Positions 28,201 through 34,864 of a stretch of 64,000 bases of DNA are shown piece after piece. The notes beneath the pieces are model-generated. The model was not told the DNA's origin, searched no databases, and saw only the letters and a list, made by a program, of their open reading frames with translations. The translations under genes were made by a program, and so were the position numbers. Numbering within the stretch: position 1 is the first letter of the stretch; each line of letters begins with the position of its first letter. The DNA is from Sipunculus nudus (Eukaryota; Annelida; Sipuncula; Golfingiida; Sipunculidae). The stretch spans positions 56,668,426 through 56,732,425 of the forward strand of contig CM049309.1 in the NCBI GenBank assembly GCA_026874595.1, in the 5' to 3' direction.

Positions 28201-31200
28201 GACATCCAAGCTCATATCTCAGTAACCGTTTGACTGATTGGGCCAAACTTTTGCATGTGTATAGATCTCACATAGCTCTTCATCATAGGCAAAACTGGCT
28301 GCGCCACCTGCAACCACTTATGCACAGCGTCCATCTGTTCATCTGCCTTTGGATAAAATCACTCATATATCAGAAGTGGTTTGACTTATCCATCTGAAAT
28401 TTTGTAGGTTTATACATCCTGGACAGCTTTCTCGATTTTATGACAGGTTGCGCCACCTACATTCACGTTTACTCTGCAGACATCCAATTCATATCTCAGT
28501 AACCGTTTGACCGATTGGGCCAAAATTGTGCATGTGTATAGACCTCACATAGCTCTTCATCATAGGCAAAACTGGTGCGCCACCTGCAACCACTTATGAA
28601 CACCGTCCATCTGTTCATCTGCCTTGGGATAATATCACCCATATTTCAGCAGTGGCTTGACTTATCCACCTAAAATTTTGCAGGTTTATACATCCTGGAC
28701 AATTTTCTCGATTTTATGACAGGTGGCACCACCTACATTCACGTTTACGCTGCATACATCCATGCTAATATGCAACACACCTCACTCTATTCCCCTTGCC
28801 ACTTAATCCATGCCTCGCTTCACCCGTCCCACTCTGATTTCTGTTGTTACACATAGTCGCTTGTCGACTAACCATATTCTAGTTTTAAAATGTCCTAGTC
28901 TGAAACTTGCAGGTCAGAAACGTCCATTTTGCTGAAATCATAATGACTAAGGTAGATATGAAGGACTTAAAAGGATCAATATTAAATTTTAAAAATAAAC
29001 CTCCATTCATACTCCCAAACTTTGCACAGGTTCGCATTAGGCCTGTAGGCCTTGGTGTTTTTTTTAGACCTGCAATGAAACTGTCAACTGTTAACATGGC
29101 ACAATTCCTATCGGCTGGACCTGGAATTTTCTAACTAGACATCAAAGGAGGTTCATGAATATATCTCTGTGGAAACCTGAAATTAGGTCTCTGTTACCCA
29201 TAATCTCCGAGCTATGGGGCTCAGAAGTACCCCTCAGAATAATTAAAAATTTGATGTTAATTATATTTAAAATACATCTTAAAATACACTCTTTGTATTT
29301 TCAAGTTCAGCTGAGCGTCATTGCCCATGGGCCATTTGTTGCATGGTTTCCATCTGTTTATCTGCCTAGGGTAAAAAAATCACTCATATCTCAGCAGTTG
29401 TTTGACTTATCCACCTGAAATTTGGCATATGTATACATTTTATATAGCTTTCTCTTTTACATATCAGGTGGCACCACCTACAGTATTGTTTACATGGCAG
29501 ACATCCATGCTAATATGCAACACATCTTACTCTATTTCCCCTTCCACTCAATCCATGCCTCACTTCAGCCATCCCACTCTAATTTTGCAGATAATTGACT
29601 ACATAACATTTCTGTTTATGGGAACTTTGAATTCTTAGATACTGTGGATCCTTCAAATTCCTTTTAAATTTATTTGATGAAAGTTAATCAAATTAAATGT
29701 GATTTAATGTAGACATATAAATACAATAATTTTTGCTGTGTGTATGAACTGACAACATTGCCTTTTCCTTGGTGAAATTATCAGGTCAGTGATGTGCCAG
29801 TATAAATCACTGAAGGAATCAATCTGATATTTAATTTACATACACTATCATCCATCTGATCACCACCCCTCTGGTTTACAGTATGACAATGATCTTCTGG
29901 GGTTACATGATAACTTATCAACACAGTACTTTTTATCAACAGAGCTACACCGATCCTATGGGGTCAGTGATGAGTCTAAATCCTGAAGCCATAAGCAGAA
30001 AGAATGATGAGCGGCTGAAGAAACTCAAATCACTAGGTGAGCATGTCATTTTGATGATATTATCATTAGTGCCGTACACGGCATGATCCCTCACACAAAA
30101 AATCAACAAAAGGAAGCCCCTCTTGAGAAACTCTAGTACCCATTTATACTTACTATCAATACCTTTTCAGCTGGAAAAGACGGGTCTTCCAATAAATTTG
30201 GGCAAGGATCTGACTTGGTTTGGATTCCTGCCCCTATCATGTATTAATGGGAATGATAATCTCTGCCGATCAGTTTGATTTAGACTGGTCACATAACCTC
30301 CCCAGCCAAATGCAGGTAGCATTTCCCAGAACCCCCCCCCCCCCCCTTTGTTAAGTCCTATGGAAGTCATATCTGGGGCACTGAGTATTATTAAAAAAAT
30401 TTCTTATACATAATTCACCTGTTGTGTAGATAAGTAAAGCTGATAAAACCTCTTGTGTTTTATTATTTTGTTTATCTTTCATTTTCTTATCAATAATTCA
30501 CCTGTTGTGTAGATATGTAAAGCTGATAAAACCTCCATGTGTTTTATTATTTTGTTTATCTTTCATTTTCTTATTCATAATTCACCTGTTGCGTAGATAT
30601 GTAAAGCTGATAAAACCTCCATGTGTTTTATTATTTTGTTTATCTTTCATTTTCTTATCAATAATTCACCTGTTGCGTAGATATGTAAAGCTGATAAAAC
30701 CTCTGTGTTTTATTATTTTGTTTATCTTTCATTTTCTTATCAATAATTCACCTGTTGTGTAGATATGTAAAGCTGATAAAACCTCCATGTGTTTTATTAT
30801 TTTGTTTATCTTTCATTTTCTTATTCATAATTCACCTGTTGTGTAGATATGTAAAGCTGATAAAACCTCCATGTGTTTTATTATTTTGTTTATCTTTCAT
30901 TTTCTTATTCATAATTCACCTGTTGTGTAGATATGTAAAGCTGATAAAACCTCCATGTGTTTTATTATTTTGTTTATCTTTCATTTTCTTATTCATAATT
31001 CACCTGTTGTGTAGATATGTAAAGCTGATAAAACCTCCATGTGTTTTATTATTTTGTTTATCTTTCATTTTCTTATTCATAATTCACCTGTTGTGTAGAT
31101 ATGTAAAGTTGATGAAACATCTGTTTTATTATTTTGTTTATCTTTTATTTTCTTATTCATAATTCACCTGTTGCGTAGATATGTAAAGTTGATAAAACAT

Positions 31201-33389
31201 CTGTTTTATTATTTTGTTTATCTTTTATTTTCTTATTCATAATTCACCTGTTGCGTAGATATGTAAAGTTGATAAAACATCTGTGTTTTATTATTTTGTT
31301 TATCTTTCATTTTCTTATTCATAATTCACCTGTTGTGTAGATATGTAAAGCTGATAAAACCTCCATGTGTTTAATTATTTTGTTTATCTTTCATTTTCTT
31401 ATTCATAATTCACCTATTGCGTAGATATGTAAAGTTGATAAAACATCTGTTTTATTATTTTGTTTATCTTTTATTTTCTTATTCATAATTCACCTGTTGC
31501 GTAGATATGTAAAGTTGATAAAACATCTGTGTTTTATTATTTTGTTTATCTTTTATATTCTTATTCATAATTCACCTGTTGCGTAGATATGTAAAGTTGA
31601 TAAAACATGTGTTTTATTATTTTGTTTATCTTTCATTTTCTTATTCATAATTCACCTGTTGTGTAGATATGTAAAGCTGATAAAACCTCCATGTGTTTTA
31701 TTATTTTGTTTATCTTTCATTTTCTTATTCATAATTCACCTGTTGTGTAGATATGTAAAGCTGATAAAACCTCCATGTGTTTTATTATTTTGTTTAACTT
31801 TCATTTTCTTATTCATAATTCACCTGTTGTGTAGATATGTAAAGCTGATAAAACCTCCATGTGTTTTATTATTTTGTTTATCTTTCATTTTCTTATTCAT
31901 AATTCACCTGTTGTGTAGATATGTAAAGCTGATAAAACCTCCATGTGTTTTATTATTTTGTTTATCTTTCATTTTCTTATTCATAATTCACCTGTTGCGT
32001 AGATATGTAAAGTTGATGAAACATCTGTTTTATTATTTTGTTTATCTTTTATTTTCTTATTCATAATTCACCTGTTGCGTAGATATGTAAAGTTGATAAA
32101 ACATCTGTTTTATTATTTTGTTTATCTTTTATTTTCTTATTCATAATTCACCTGTTGCGTAGATATGTAAAGTTGATAAAACATCTGTGTTTTATTATTT
32201 TGTTTATCTTTCATTTTCTTATTCATAATTCACCTGTTGTGTAGATATGTAAAGCTGATAAAACCTCCATGTGTTTTATTATTTTGTTTATCTTTCATTT
32301 TCTTATTCATAATTCACCTGTTGCGTAGATATGTAAAGTTGATAAAACATCTGTTTTATTATTTTGTTTATCTTTTATTTTCTTATTCATAATTCACCTG
32401 TTGCGTAGATATGTAAAGTTGATAAAACATCTGTGTTTTATTATTTTGTTTATCTTTTATTTTCTTATTCATAATTCACCTGTTGCGTAGATATGTAAAG
32501 TTGATAAAACATCTGTGTTTTATTATTTTGTTTATCTTTCATTATCTTATTCATAATTCACCGGTTGTGTAGATATGTAAAGCTGATAAAACCTCCATGT
32601 GTTTTATTTTTTTGTTTATCTTTCATTTTCTTATTCATAATTCACCTGTTGCGTAGATATGTAAAGCTGATAAAACCTCCATGTGTTTTATTATTTTGTT
32701 TATCTTTCATTTTCTTATCAATAATTCACCTGTTGCGTAGATATGTAAAGCTGATTAAACCTCTGTGTTTTATTATTTTGTTTATCTTTCATTTTCTTAT
32801 CAATAATTCACCTGTTGTGTAGATATGTAAAGCTGATAAAACCTCCATGTGTTTTATTATTTTGTTTATCTTTCATTTTCTTATTCATAATTCACCTGTT
32901 GCGTAGATATGTAAAGTTGATAAAACATCTGTGTTTTATTATTTTGTTTATCTTTTATTTTCAGGTGATGATATTTCTACAGGAGATCCTGATGATATTC
33001 TTGACAACTTTATGGCAAAACAAAGGCACAACAGGTCAGTAGCTCATAAAGTCAGGTCTCAGTTTCATGATTTTATTAAACGGAAACATTAAATGAATCT
33101 TGATATACCGTATGTCAGAAAATATGCATCCATTGGTAATGGTTGACTTTAAACGCTACAGTAAAATCTCCAGAAAAAATATTTAAAAAATTAAGAGTTT
33201 GTGAATATGTTCAGAAATGTATTCAAAATGATAAAGGAAAATAATATTCATTTAATTAATACTGAATGACTAAAATGCAGCATAATCAGCACTTCAGCTG
33301 ATCAGCAACTAAGTTGGAAATGGTTTATTTTCAGACCCCCCTCAGGTCAGACCCTGGCTGATGACTCTTGGCTTCACCCAGGACGATGA
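1144..33389 (+). CDS. CSPP1: CSPP1 orthologue, C-terminal 638 residues, 19 exons (5' end outside window)
   Basis: Coding segments: 1144-1246, 2032-2158, 2663-2712, 4291-4388, 7574-7755, 8476-8529, 11869-12018, 13583-13717, 14037-14102, 16047-16170, 17119-17207, 20022-20074, 20554-20678, 21317-21451, 23532-23639, 25134-25234, 29943-30036, 32965-33034, 33335-33389. All phases join without a break (1919 nt). Seen: the motif [14 protein letters not shown] (residues 106-119), two Glu/Lys/Arg/Gln-rich helical blocks (77-103 and 187-308), Pro/Ser-rich linkers, a coiled coil [13 protein letters not shown], a [20 protein letters not shown] segment and a terminal [12 protein letters not shown]. Known: CSPP1 binds microtubules at centrosomes, spindle poles and the ciliary axoneme; human loss causes Joubert syndrome. 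The human protein is about 1,200 residues, so roughly half lies upstream. Identification rests on recalled family motifs, not a search; residue numbers count from the first full codon in the window. Confidence 0.88.
1773..1899. repeat. Two-copy tandem repeat, about 65 bp
   Basis: Two neighbouring copies of a unit containing AATTTACTGTATGT, GTTGAT, TTTCATTACCTGGACATG and GTGGTGTACTGTA, in the intron between CSPP1 exons w1 and w2. They diverge at a few positions. Confidence 0.7.
2032..2158 (+). CDS. CSPP1: CSPP1 exon w2, followed by a GC donor
   Basis: Acceptor tgttatag|TCCACC. It encodes [20 protein letters not shown] and ends TYQQELQRQ, the usual start of a CSPP1 helical block. The donor reads AAAGACAG|gcaagt, a GC-AG splice site with otherwise perfect consensus. 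The next exon starts in phase 0 and continues the helix ([10 protein letters not shown]), which supports the junction. Confidence 0.88.
2663..2712 (+). CDS. CSPP1: CSPP1 exon w3 (helical block)
   Basis: Acceptor cattatcag|ATTGAG, donor CAAGAGAG|gtatat. This 50-nt exon encodes [16 protein letters not shown] plus a split Arg. The AT-rich 23/25-bp minisatellite starts only a few bases past the donor. Confidence 0.88.
2720..3799. repeat. 23/25-bp AT-rich minisatellite, about 44 copies
   Basis: Unit ACAAATTATAACAATGACAC followed by TAT (23 bp) or TGTAT (25 bp), repeated with few changes through the intron after CSPP1 exon w3. It starts a few bases after that exon's donor and ends at the start of the hairpin element at 3801. 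Divergence rises toward the right end (ATAATGATGACAC variants), as expected if homogenisation acts mainly in the middle. Confidence 0.95.
3801..4250. mobile_element. 450-bp near-palindromic MITE-like hairpin element
   Basis: The left end begins TGTTACAGTCAATGTATAAA and the right end is its inverse (…CATTGTCTGTAACA). Complementarity continues inward almost to the centre: GTCAATTTGTAAATTGCCTGA, GGCATTTTACAAAATGACTG and TGTAAGACAA each have an inverted partner, as do ATTCTGATATGGTA and TACCATATTAGAAT near the middle. The ends carry short internal duplications of the CAGTCAATTTG/CATTTTACAAAATGACTG blocks. No transposase frame. The superfamily is uncertain; no convincing target-site duplication beyond possible TAT. 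Confidence 0.85.
4291..4388 (+). CDS. CSPP1: CSPP1 exon w4 with the NPFGxGGGGAP signature
   Basis: Acceptor tatatttcag|ATATGA, donor TTATAG|gtataa. It encodes [20 protein letters not shown] followed by [12 protein letters not shown]. The Asn-Pro-Phe-Gly plus polyglycine block after an acidic/basic helix is the strongest family marker in this gene. The 450-bp hairpin element ends 40 bases upstream of the exon. Confidence 0.92.
4389..7573. other. CSPP1 intron, no gene seen; microsatellites at 6496-6521 and 7232-7280
   Basis: AT-rich intron. It contains (AT)n at 6496-6521 followed by a GA-rich tract to about 6560, and a longer (AT)n at 7232-7280. I see no exon that fits the surrounding phase and no clear transposon ends. 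Confidence 0.6.
7574..7755 (+). CDS. CSPP1: CSPP1 exon w5 (largest exon in window)
   Basis: Acceptor atatttccag|CTGACC, donor GAACCAAAG|gtaaag. It encodes 60 full codons: [14 protein letters not shown], a Pro-rich centre ([20 protein letters not shown]) and a C-terminal [12 protein letters not shown] content is clearly higher than in the flanking intron. Confidence 0.9.
8476..8529 (+). CDS. CSPP1: CSPP1 exon w6
   Basis: Acceptor aattcttcag|ACACAA, donor CGAAGACAG|gtaagc; phase 0 on both sides (18 codons). It encodes [18 protein letters not shown] and repeats the 'YxxELxRQ' helix-start theme of exon w2. The full H1 repeat element begins 26 bases after the donor. Confidence 0.9.
8556..10014 (+). 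mobile_element. H1 element, full copy 1 (Helentron/pearl-like, non-autonomous)
   Basis: The 5' end reads CTAGAATACGG then a perfect hairpin GTAGTCG-ACAAG-CGACTAC. The 3' end is a second hairpin, TATCCGC…GTTTTGGCGGATA, ending ACAAT. The centre is a tandem array with a period of about 280 bp (module starts near 8676, 8953, 9231, 9514). Each module holds two imperfect or perfect copies of GGTGGCGCCACC. There is no long open frame and no obvious target duplication, consistent with rolling-circle insertion. The match to Helentron-associated elements (terminal hairpins plus central tandem repeats) is inferred from architecture. Confidence 0.8.
10015..11868. other. CSPP1 intron remainder, no gene recognised
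   Basis: AT-rich sequence between the H1 copy and exon w7. Two nearby copies of CCATTTTATTGGTGT occur at about 11498-11540. Nothing else is supportable. Confidence 0.5.
11869..12018 (+). CDS. CSPP1: CSPP1 exon w7 (charged helix)
   Basis: Acceptor actgcttaacag|ATTGAA, donor GAAGAGGCT|gtatgt; phase 0-0, 50 codons. It begins [20 protein letters not shown] and ends [12 protein letters not shown]. Nearly every residue is Glu, Lys, Arg, Gln or Ala, giving a long single helix or coiled coil. Confidence 0.92.
12250..12257. repeat. Left target-site duplication of the hAT remnant
   Basis: ATATATCA, identical to 12933-12940 on the other side of the element. Confidence 0.85.
12258..12932. mobile_element. 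hAT-superfamily DNA transposon remnant with 8-bp target duplication
   Basis: The ends are CAGGGGTGGGCAA (12258) and TTGCCCACCTCTG (12932), imperfect terminal inverted repeats that extend to GGGCCACAT/ATGTGGCCCC. The flanks are identical 8-mers ATATATCA at 12250-12257 and 12933-12940. Eight-bp duplications and CAG…CTG ends are typical of hAT elements. A decayed frame near 12529-12660 reads [19 protein letters not shown], resembling the C-terminal dimerisation region of hAT transposases. At 675 bp it is an internally deleted, inactive copy. Confidence 0.88.
12933..12940. repeat. Right target-site duplication of the hAT remnant
   Basis: ATATATCA immediately after the CTG end, matching 12250-12257. 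Confidence 0.85.
13000..13445 (-). mobile_element. Interspersed repeat with GTCTGTCTGTC track
   Basis: Contains a pyrimidine-rich GTCTGTCTGTCTGTCC track near 13050-13090 and two diverged copies of 'AATTTGAGGgACAGTCAcCAAACTTGCcaCATT' about 140 bp apart (from 13121 and 13265). The same kind of track occurs at 25630 and 59750, so it belongs to the wider set of non-autonomous repeats. Ends not defined; orientation is a guess. Confidence 0.5.
13583..13717 (+). CDS. CSPP1: CSPP1 exon w8 (charged helix)
   Basis: Acceptor tttttctctag|GCAAGG, donor CAGAGG|gtcagt; phase 0-0, 45 codons. It continues the helix ([20 protein letters not shown], later [19 protein letters not shown]). There are no helix breakers across the whole exon. 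Confidence 0.92.
14037..14102 (+). CDS. CSPP1: CSPP1 exon w9
   Basis: Acceptor cctttctgtag|GCTGAA, donor AAGATGCAG|gtatgt; phase 0-0. It encodes [20 protein letters not shown] plus MQ. The charged helix ends here and the SPPVPAL linker begins; exon w10 has a similar SPPIPAL, a repeated linear motif. Confidence 0.9.
14278..15834 (+). mobile_element. H2-type repeat with an H3-type repeat nested inside
   Basis: The left end has the hairpin CAGCTGACTGAAAGTCATCTG AGCTATAG (14284-14314). The right end is CACTGAGCGTCATTACCAATG GGTCACTTGTT (15801-15834), equivalent to TCAGCTGAGCGTCATTGCCC at 29308 and 62879. Inside, TAGCGAACCTGTGAGCTTATG at 14631 marks the start of a second repeat type (H3) that runs to about 15285. 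No coding capacity. Family labels H1-H5 are mine. Confidence 0.65.
16047..16170 (+). CDS. CSPP1: CSPP1 exon w10 (Ser/Pro linker)
   Basis: Acceptor ctgtatcag|GATGAG, donor GGACAAA|gtaagt. It encodes [20 protein letters not shown] then a Ser/Pro/Arg-rich tail ([17 protein letters not shown]) likely to be disordered and phosphorylated. Confidence 0.88.
16630..17010. repeat. Two-copy tandem repeat, about 215 bp
   Basis: GACATATTGGTTTCAAAC, AAGGTCAAGG(TCACAGGA) and GTTG(T)GGATGCATTTTAAG occur in the same order in two copies (from about 16635 and 16857). It lies in the intron before CSPP1 exon w11 and is probably another pearl-like core. Confidence 0.6.
17119..17207 (+). CDS. CSPP1: CSPP1 exon w11 (coiled coil)
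   Basis: Acceptor ttttgatcag|GTGCTG, donor CATGAG|gtgagt. It encodes [20 protein letters not shown] then VENALENHE, with heptad-spaced Leu/Met/Val. This position is conserved in the family as a short coiled coil. Confidence 0.9.
17208..20021. other. CSPP1 intron, no gene or clear repeat seen
   Basis: AT-rich intron of 2.8 kb. Short open frames in several directions show no codon bias or recognisable motif. A poly(T) run at about 19027-19040 is the only notable feature. Confidence 0.6.
20022..20074 (+). CDS. CSPP1: CSPP1 exon w12
   Basis: Acceptor tgattccag|AAAAAC, donor GAACC|gtaagt. It encodes [17 protein letters not shown] and a split Pro. Small (53 nt), between introns of 2.8 kb and 0.5 kb; phase agreement on both sides supports it. 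Confidence 0.85.
20554..20678 (+). CDS. CSPP1: CSPP1 exon w13 ([10 protein letters not shown] motif)
   Basis: Acceptor tattgtgcag|CAAAAG, donor CACAAGA|gtaagg. It encodes [20 protein letters not shown] followed by [20 protein letters not shown]. The 'VDIF..AR......VRR' pattern matches my memory of the C-terminal part of vertebrate CSPP1. Confidence 0.9.
21317..21451 (+). CDS. CSPP1: CSPP1 exon w14
   Basis: Acceptor tttgtcaag|GTAACA (an AAG acceptor, weaker than CAG), donor AACCCCA|gtaggt. It encodes [20 protein letters not shown] and a helix [20 protein letters not shown]. The donor at 21452 was preferred to the later GT at 21457 because only the first keeps phase with exon w15. Confidence 0.82.
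21452..23531. repeat. CSPP1 intron with a C17 tract (22626-22642)
   Basis: No exon fits the phase. CCCCC tract of 17 bases followed by a short TATATA run. Sequence from about 22660 to 22990 reads like an old interspersed repeat (distant similarity to 30160-30370, including CTTCCAATAA and GGCAAGGATCT/GACAGGGGAGA), but its ends are not clear. Confidence 0.45.
23532..23639 (+). CDS. CSPP1: CSPP1 exon w15
   Basis: Acceptor tctgccacag|GCCCCT, donor TACATAG|gttggt. It encodes [20 protein letters not shown] then [15 protein letters not shown]. The donor region is tandemly duplicated just downstream; using the second copy would add 47 nt with an in-frame stop. Confidence 0.88.
23640..25133. other. 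CSPP1 intron; two-copy repeat at its 5' edge, otherwise nothing seen
   Basis: TATAGGTTTGTGACCTTGA followed by (C/A)TTTGAACTGTT is present twice, at about 23644-23672 and 23687-23713, so the 5' splice-site environment is duplicated. The rest is plain AT-rich intron. Confidence 0.55.
25134..25234 (+). CDS. CSPP1: CSPP1 exon w16 (basic)
   Basis: Acceptor ttggattcag|CTGTTA, donor CCTCAG|gttcgt. It encodes [20 protein letters not shown] then [13 protein letters not shown], an acidic-to-basic switch with an Arg cluster. It ends in phase 0 and joins exon w17 across a 4.7-kb intron packed with transposable elements. Confidence 0.88.
25349..25530 (-). mobile_element. H1 fragment, reverse orientation
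   Basis: Carries the H1 phrases GTGGTTTGACTTATC, GCAGACATCCATGCTAATAT and CATAGCTCTAC in reverse orientation. The central palindrome is degenerate here (AGGTGGCTCCTCC). Both ends are lost. Confidence 0.65.
25571..26910 (+). mobile_element. H2 repeat cluster with internal tandem units
   Basis: Starts TTTTTAGCTCAGCTGACTGA plus the matching AAGTCATCTGAGCT hairpin arm, with a second, weaker start at 26659. The phrase CAAAAGCTCAAGTATCTGA recurs near 25821, 26171, 26512 and 26774, so the core is a tandem array of diverged ~260-350-bp units. Several C-tracts (26130-26141 and near 26480) sit at the same place in each unit. Confidence 0.7.
26916..27425 (+). mobile_element. H3 repeat copy
   Basis: Begins TTTTTAGCGAACCTGTGAGC, then TTATGCGATGGTG and a GTC-rich run. 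It continues with AGCTATCTCAAAAATGGCAG and ends near GAGGTATTGGTGGCGTCACC. The same ordered phrases are found at 14627 (plus) and in reverse at 39472-39930 and 47850-48183. Confidence 0.7.
27849..28883 (-). mobile_element. H1 element, reverse copy (3' end truncated)
   Basis: On the minus strand the element starts CTAGAATATGGTTAGTCG with the same ACAAG-loop hairpin (28855-28883). It then shows the tandem modules with GGTGGCRCCACC palindromes near 28160, 28305, 28450 and 28730. Reading onward, it stops just past the TTCACATGTGACC phrase (about 27850) and lacks the terminal GCGGATA hairpin. Opposite orientation to the copy at 8556-10014. Confidence 0.78.
29066..29340 (+). mobile_element. H2 3' portion
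   Basis: Contains GACCTGGAATTTTCTAACTAGAC, GCTATGGGGCTC(A)GAAGTACCCC and the H2 right end TTCAGCTGAGCGTCATTGCC at 29307. An H5-like GCACAGGTTCGCATTAGGCC precedes it on the reverse strand (about 29025-29060). Confidence 0.6.
29338..29588 (-). mobile_element. H1 fragment, reverse orientation
   Basis: GTTTGACTTATCCACCTGAAA, CAGGTGGCACCACCTACAG and ATGCTAATATGCAACACATC, followed by TTCCCCTTCCACTCAATCCA, are H1 phrases read from the opposite strand. The terminal hairpin is missing. Confidence 0.65.
29943..30036 (+). CDS. CSPP1: CSPP1 exon w17
   Basis: Acceptor tttatcaacag|AGCTAC, donor TCACTAG|gtgagc. It encodes [20 protein letters not shown] then [11 protein letters not shown]. The intron that follows is mostly the ~83-bp minisatellite. 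Confidence 0.87.
30401..32964. repeat. ~83-bp minisatellite, about 31 copies, abutting CSPP1 exon w18
   Basis: Unit (78-84 bp): AATTCACCTGTTGTGTAGAT, ATGTAAAGCTGATAAAACCT, (CCATGT)GTTTTATTATTTTG, TTTATCTTTCATTTTCTTATTCAT. Subtypes differ by TGTGTAG/TGCGTAG, AGCTG/AGTTG and presence of CCATGT. Runs of the same subtype order recur about 905 bp apart (30755 and 31659) and 2060 bp apart (30505 and 32565), showing a higher-order structure of about 11 units. Most units are 84 bp, so one frame stays open and encodes a repeated 28-residue hydrophobic peptide, probably by chance. The last unit supplies the pyrimidine tract of the exon w18 acceptor. Confidence 0.95.
32965..33034 (+). CDS. CSPP1: CSPP1 exon w18
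   Basis: Acceptor cttttattttcag|GTGATG, donor CACAACAG|gtcagt. It encodes [20 protein letters not shown] plus HN, an acidic segment. The acceptor's pyrimidine tract is part of the last minisatellite unit. Confidence 0.88.
33335..33389 (+). CDS. CSPP1: CSPP1 terminal exon, coding part
   Basis: Acceptor tttattttcag|ACCCCC. It encodes [17 protein letters not shown] and stops at TGA (33387-33389). The 'LADDSWL' end is a plausible conserved C-terminal peptide. Confidence 0.9.
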
Positions 33390-34864
33390 ACCATTACGTC
33401 TGTCTATGAGATTAAGCCACAAGCACACATACAGCCACAAACACAGTGTTGTTGTATTCCGTCCCTTGTTATATCCAAATATTAGTCTGTGATAGATTGT
33501 ACAGGACTCTTGTTACATTTTAACTGTTTGTCCCATCTGTGTCTTGGCCATAATAGTATACATATTATATGCACAACTGTCAAGTTATTGCTTTATGATA
33601 ATTCTATGGTTGTGTGATTGTTTTCACTGCAGAGATTTGTTATCATTTTAGTGACATGCATGTGTTATTTTAGCGAAGTTCTGTTCTGTATGTACAATAT
33701 CCGCAGTTAGTCCCCCTTGTGTTAATTTCCTATGACAAACAAGATTAGTGGGCATTTAATTGTAAATATAGTAATTTTTATTTTTAGGCAGGTGACAGAT
33801 AGATACAGATGTTGGCGTTTGTGATATTTCATTACATCGGTGCTTTTTAATTAATTGTTCTGAAGATTTCTTGTAAACCACAGGTTTTGATGCGAGGAGA
33901 TGCTAATAATTTCTATTTAAGGTCAGTCAGTAAATTTAGATATACCCTACATGATATCAAAATAGCTTGATACTATATCAATATTGGGGGGGGGGGGGGT
34001 ATGGGGTGTAAAATGATCCAGTTGTAACTTGGGGTAACTTCATGTTATTAAATGAAAAATAGCATGCTAGATAAACAGACAAAATTGCACTACTAGCATT
34101 GTTCTGTGTGATGCAGGTGGTGATGATCAAGGGTTTGTGTCCTAATAACACCCATCCTTATCATATACTTACCCCTTTGGCTCAGTTATTAACCACCATT
34201 GTGAAACCACCCCAGATTGAATTGCTCATGCACGGCAGATATAATAGATAATATTCTGGCAACTATAATGGCCTGCTGAAGAAGTTGCTTCCCAACAACT
34301 TAAAATAAGTGACAATAACAAGCAGTTACAATGCAGCCAAAGTTTAAGACAACCAAGACAGATATTTTGTTACTGTATTATTATAGAAATCTGATCTTTA
34401 TTAACAGACATTCAGTTACAGTGTATTGCATTACGTACTGAAACATCATAGTTTTGTATCTATTCTAATCACAGGTTTATCAAAGTTTTGCTGAGGACAG
34501 CTGCTTCAACAGTCACAGGTGTGTCACCTTGGTCCGCCTTCATATTTAATTCATTTTGTAGATGTAGTTGAAAACACTGTGATAAAAAGTATGTGTGTAC
34601 AGAATAATTAAATATATATTTGTAACAGTTTTCAGGGTCCAGGTGTAAAAGTGTCCATGTAACTGATGGATGCATGAATGTTAAACATATTTTTTCAGCT
34701 TTTCTCACCAGGAAAAGCTGTGTTTTGCTATTTTAATATTCCTATATTGTAGAAAGACTATTTCCTGGTGTCAATCATTGTTGGACATATTTGTTTTACA
34801 TGAAATTAATATTTATAATAGAATATTTTGTCTTTTAACCTGCCACAATATGACTGATATCATA

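Noticed and set aside
30505-33042. Plus-strand frames encoding a repeated 28-residue hydrophobic, membrane-like peptide
   Set aside because: The frame exists because most units are 84 bp. Units of 78-83 bp break it repeatedly, it lies in an intron, and the AT-rich T-runs alone give Phe/Leu/Ile.
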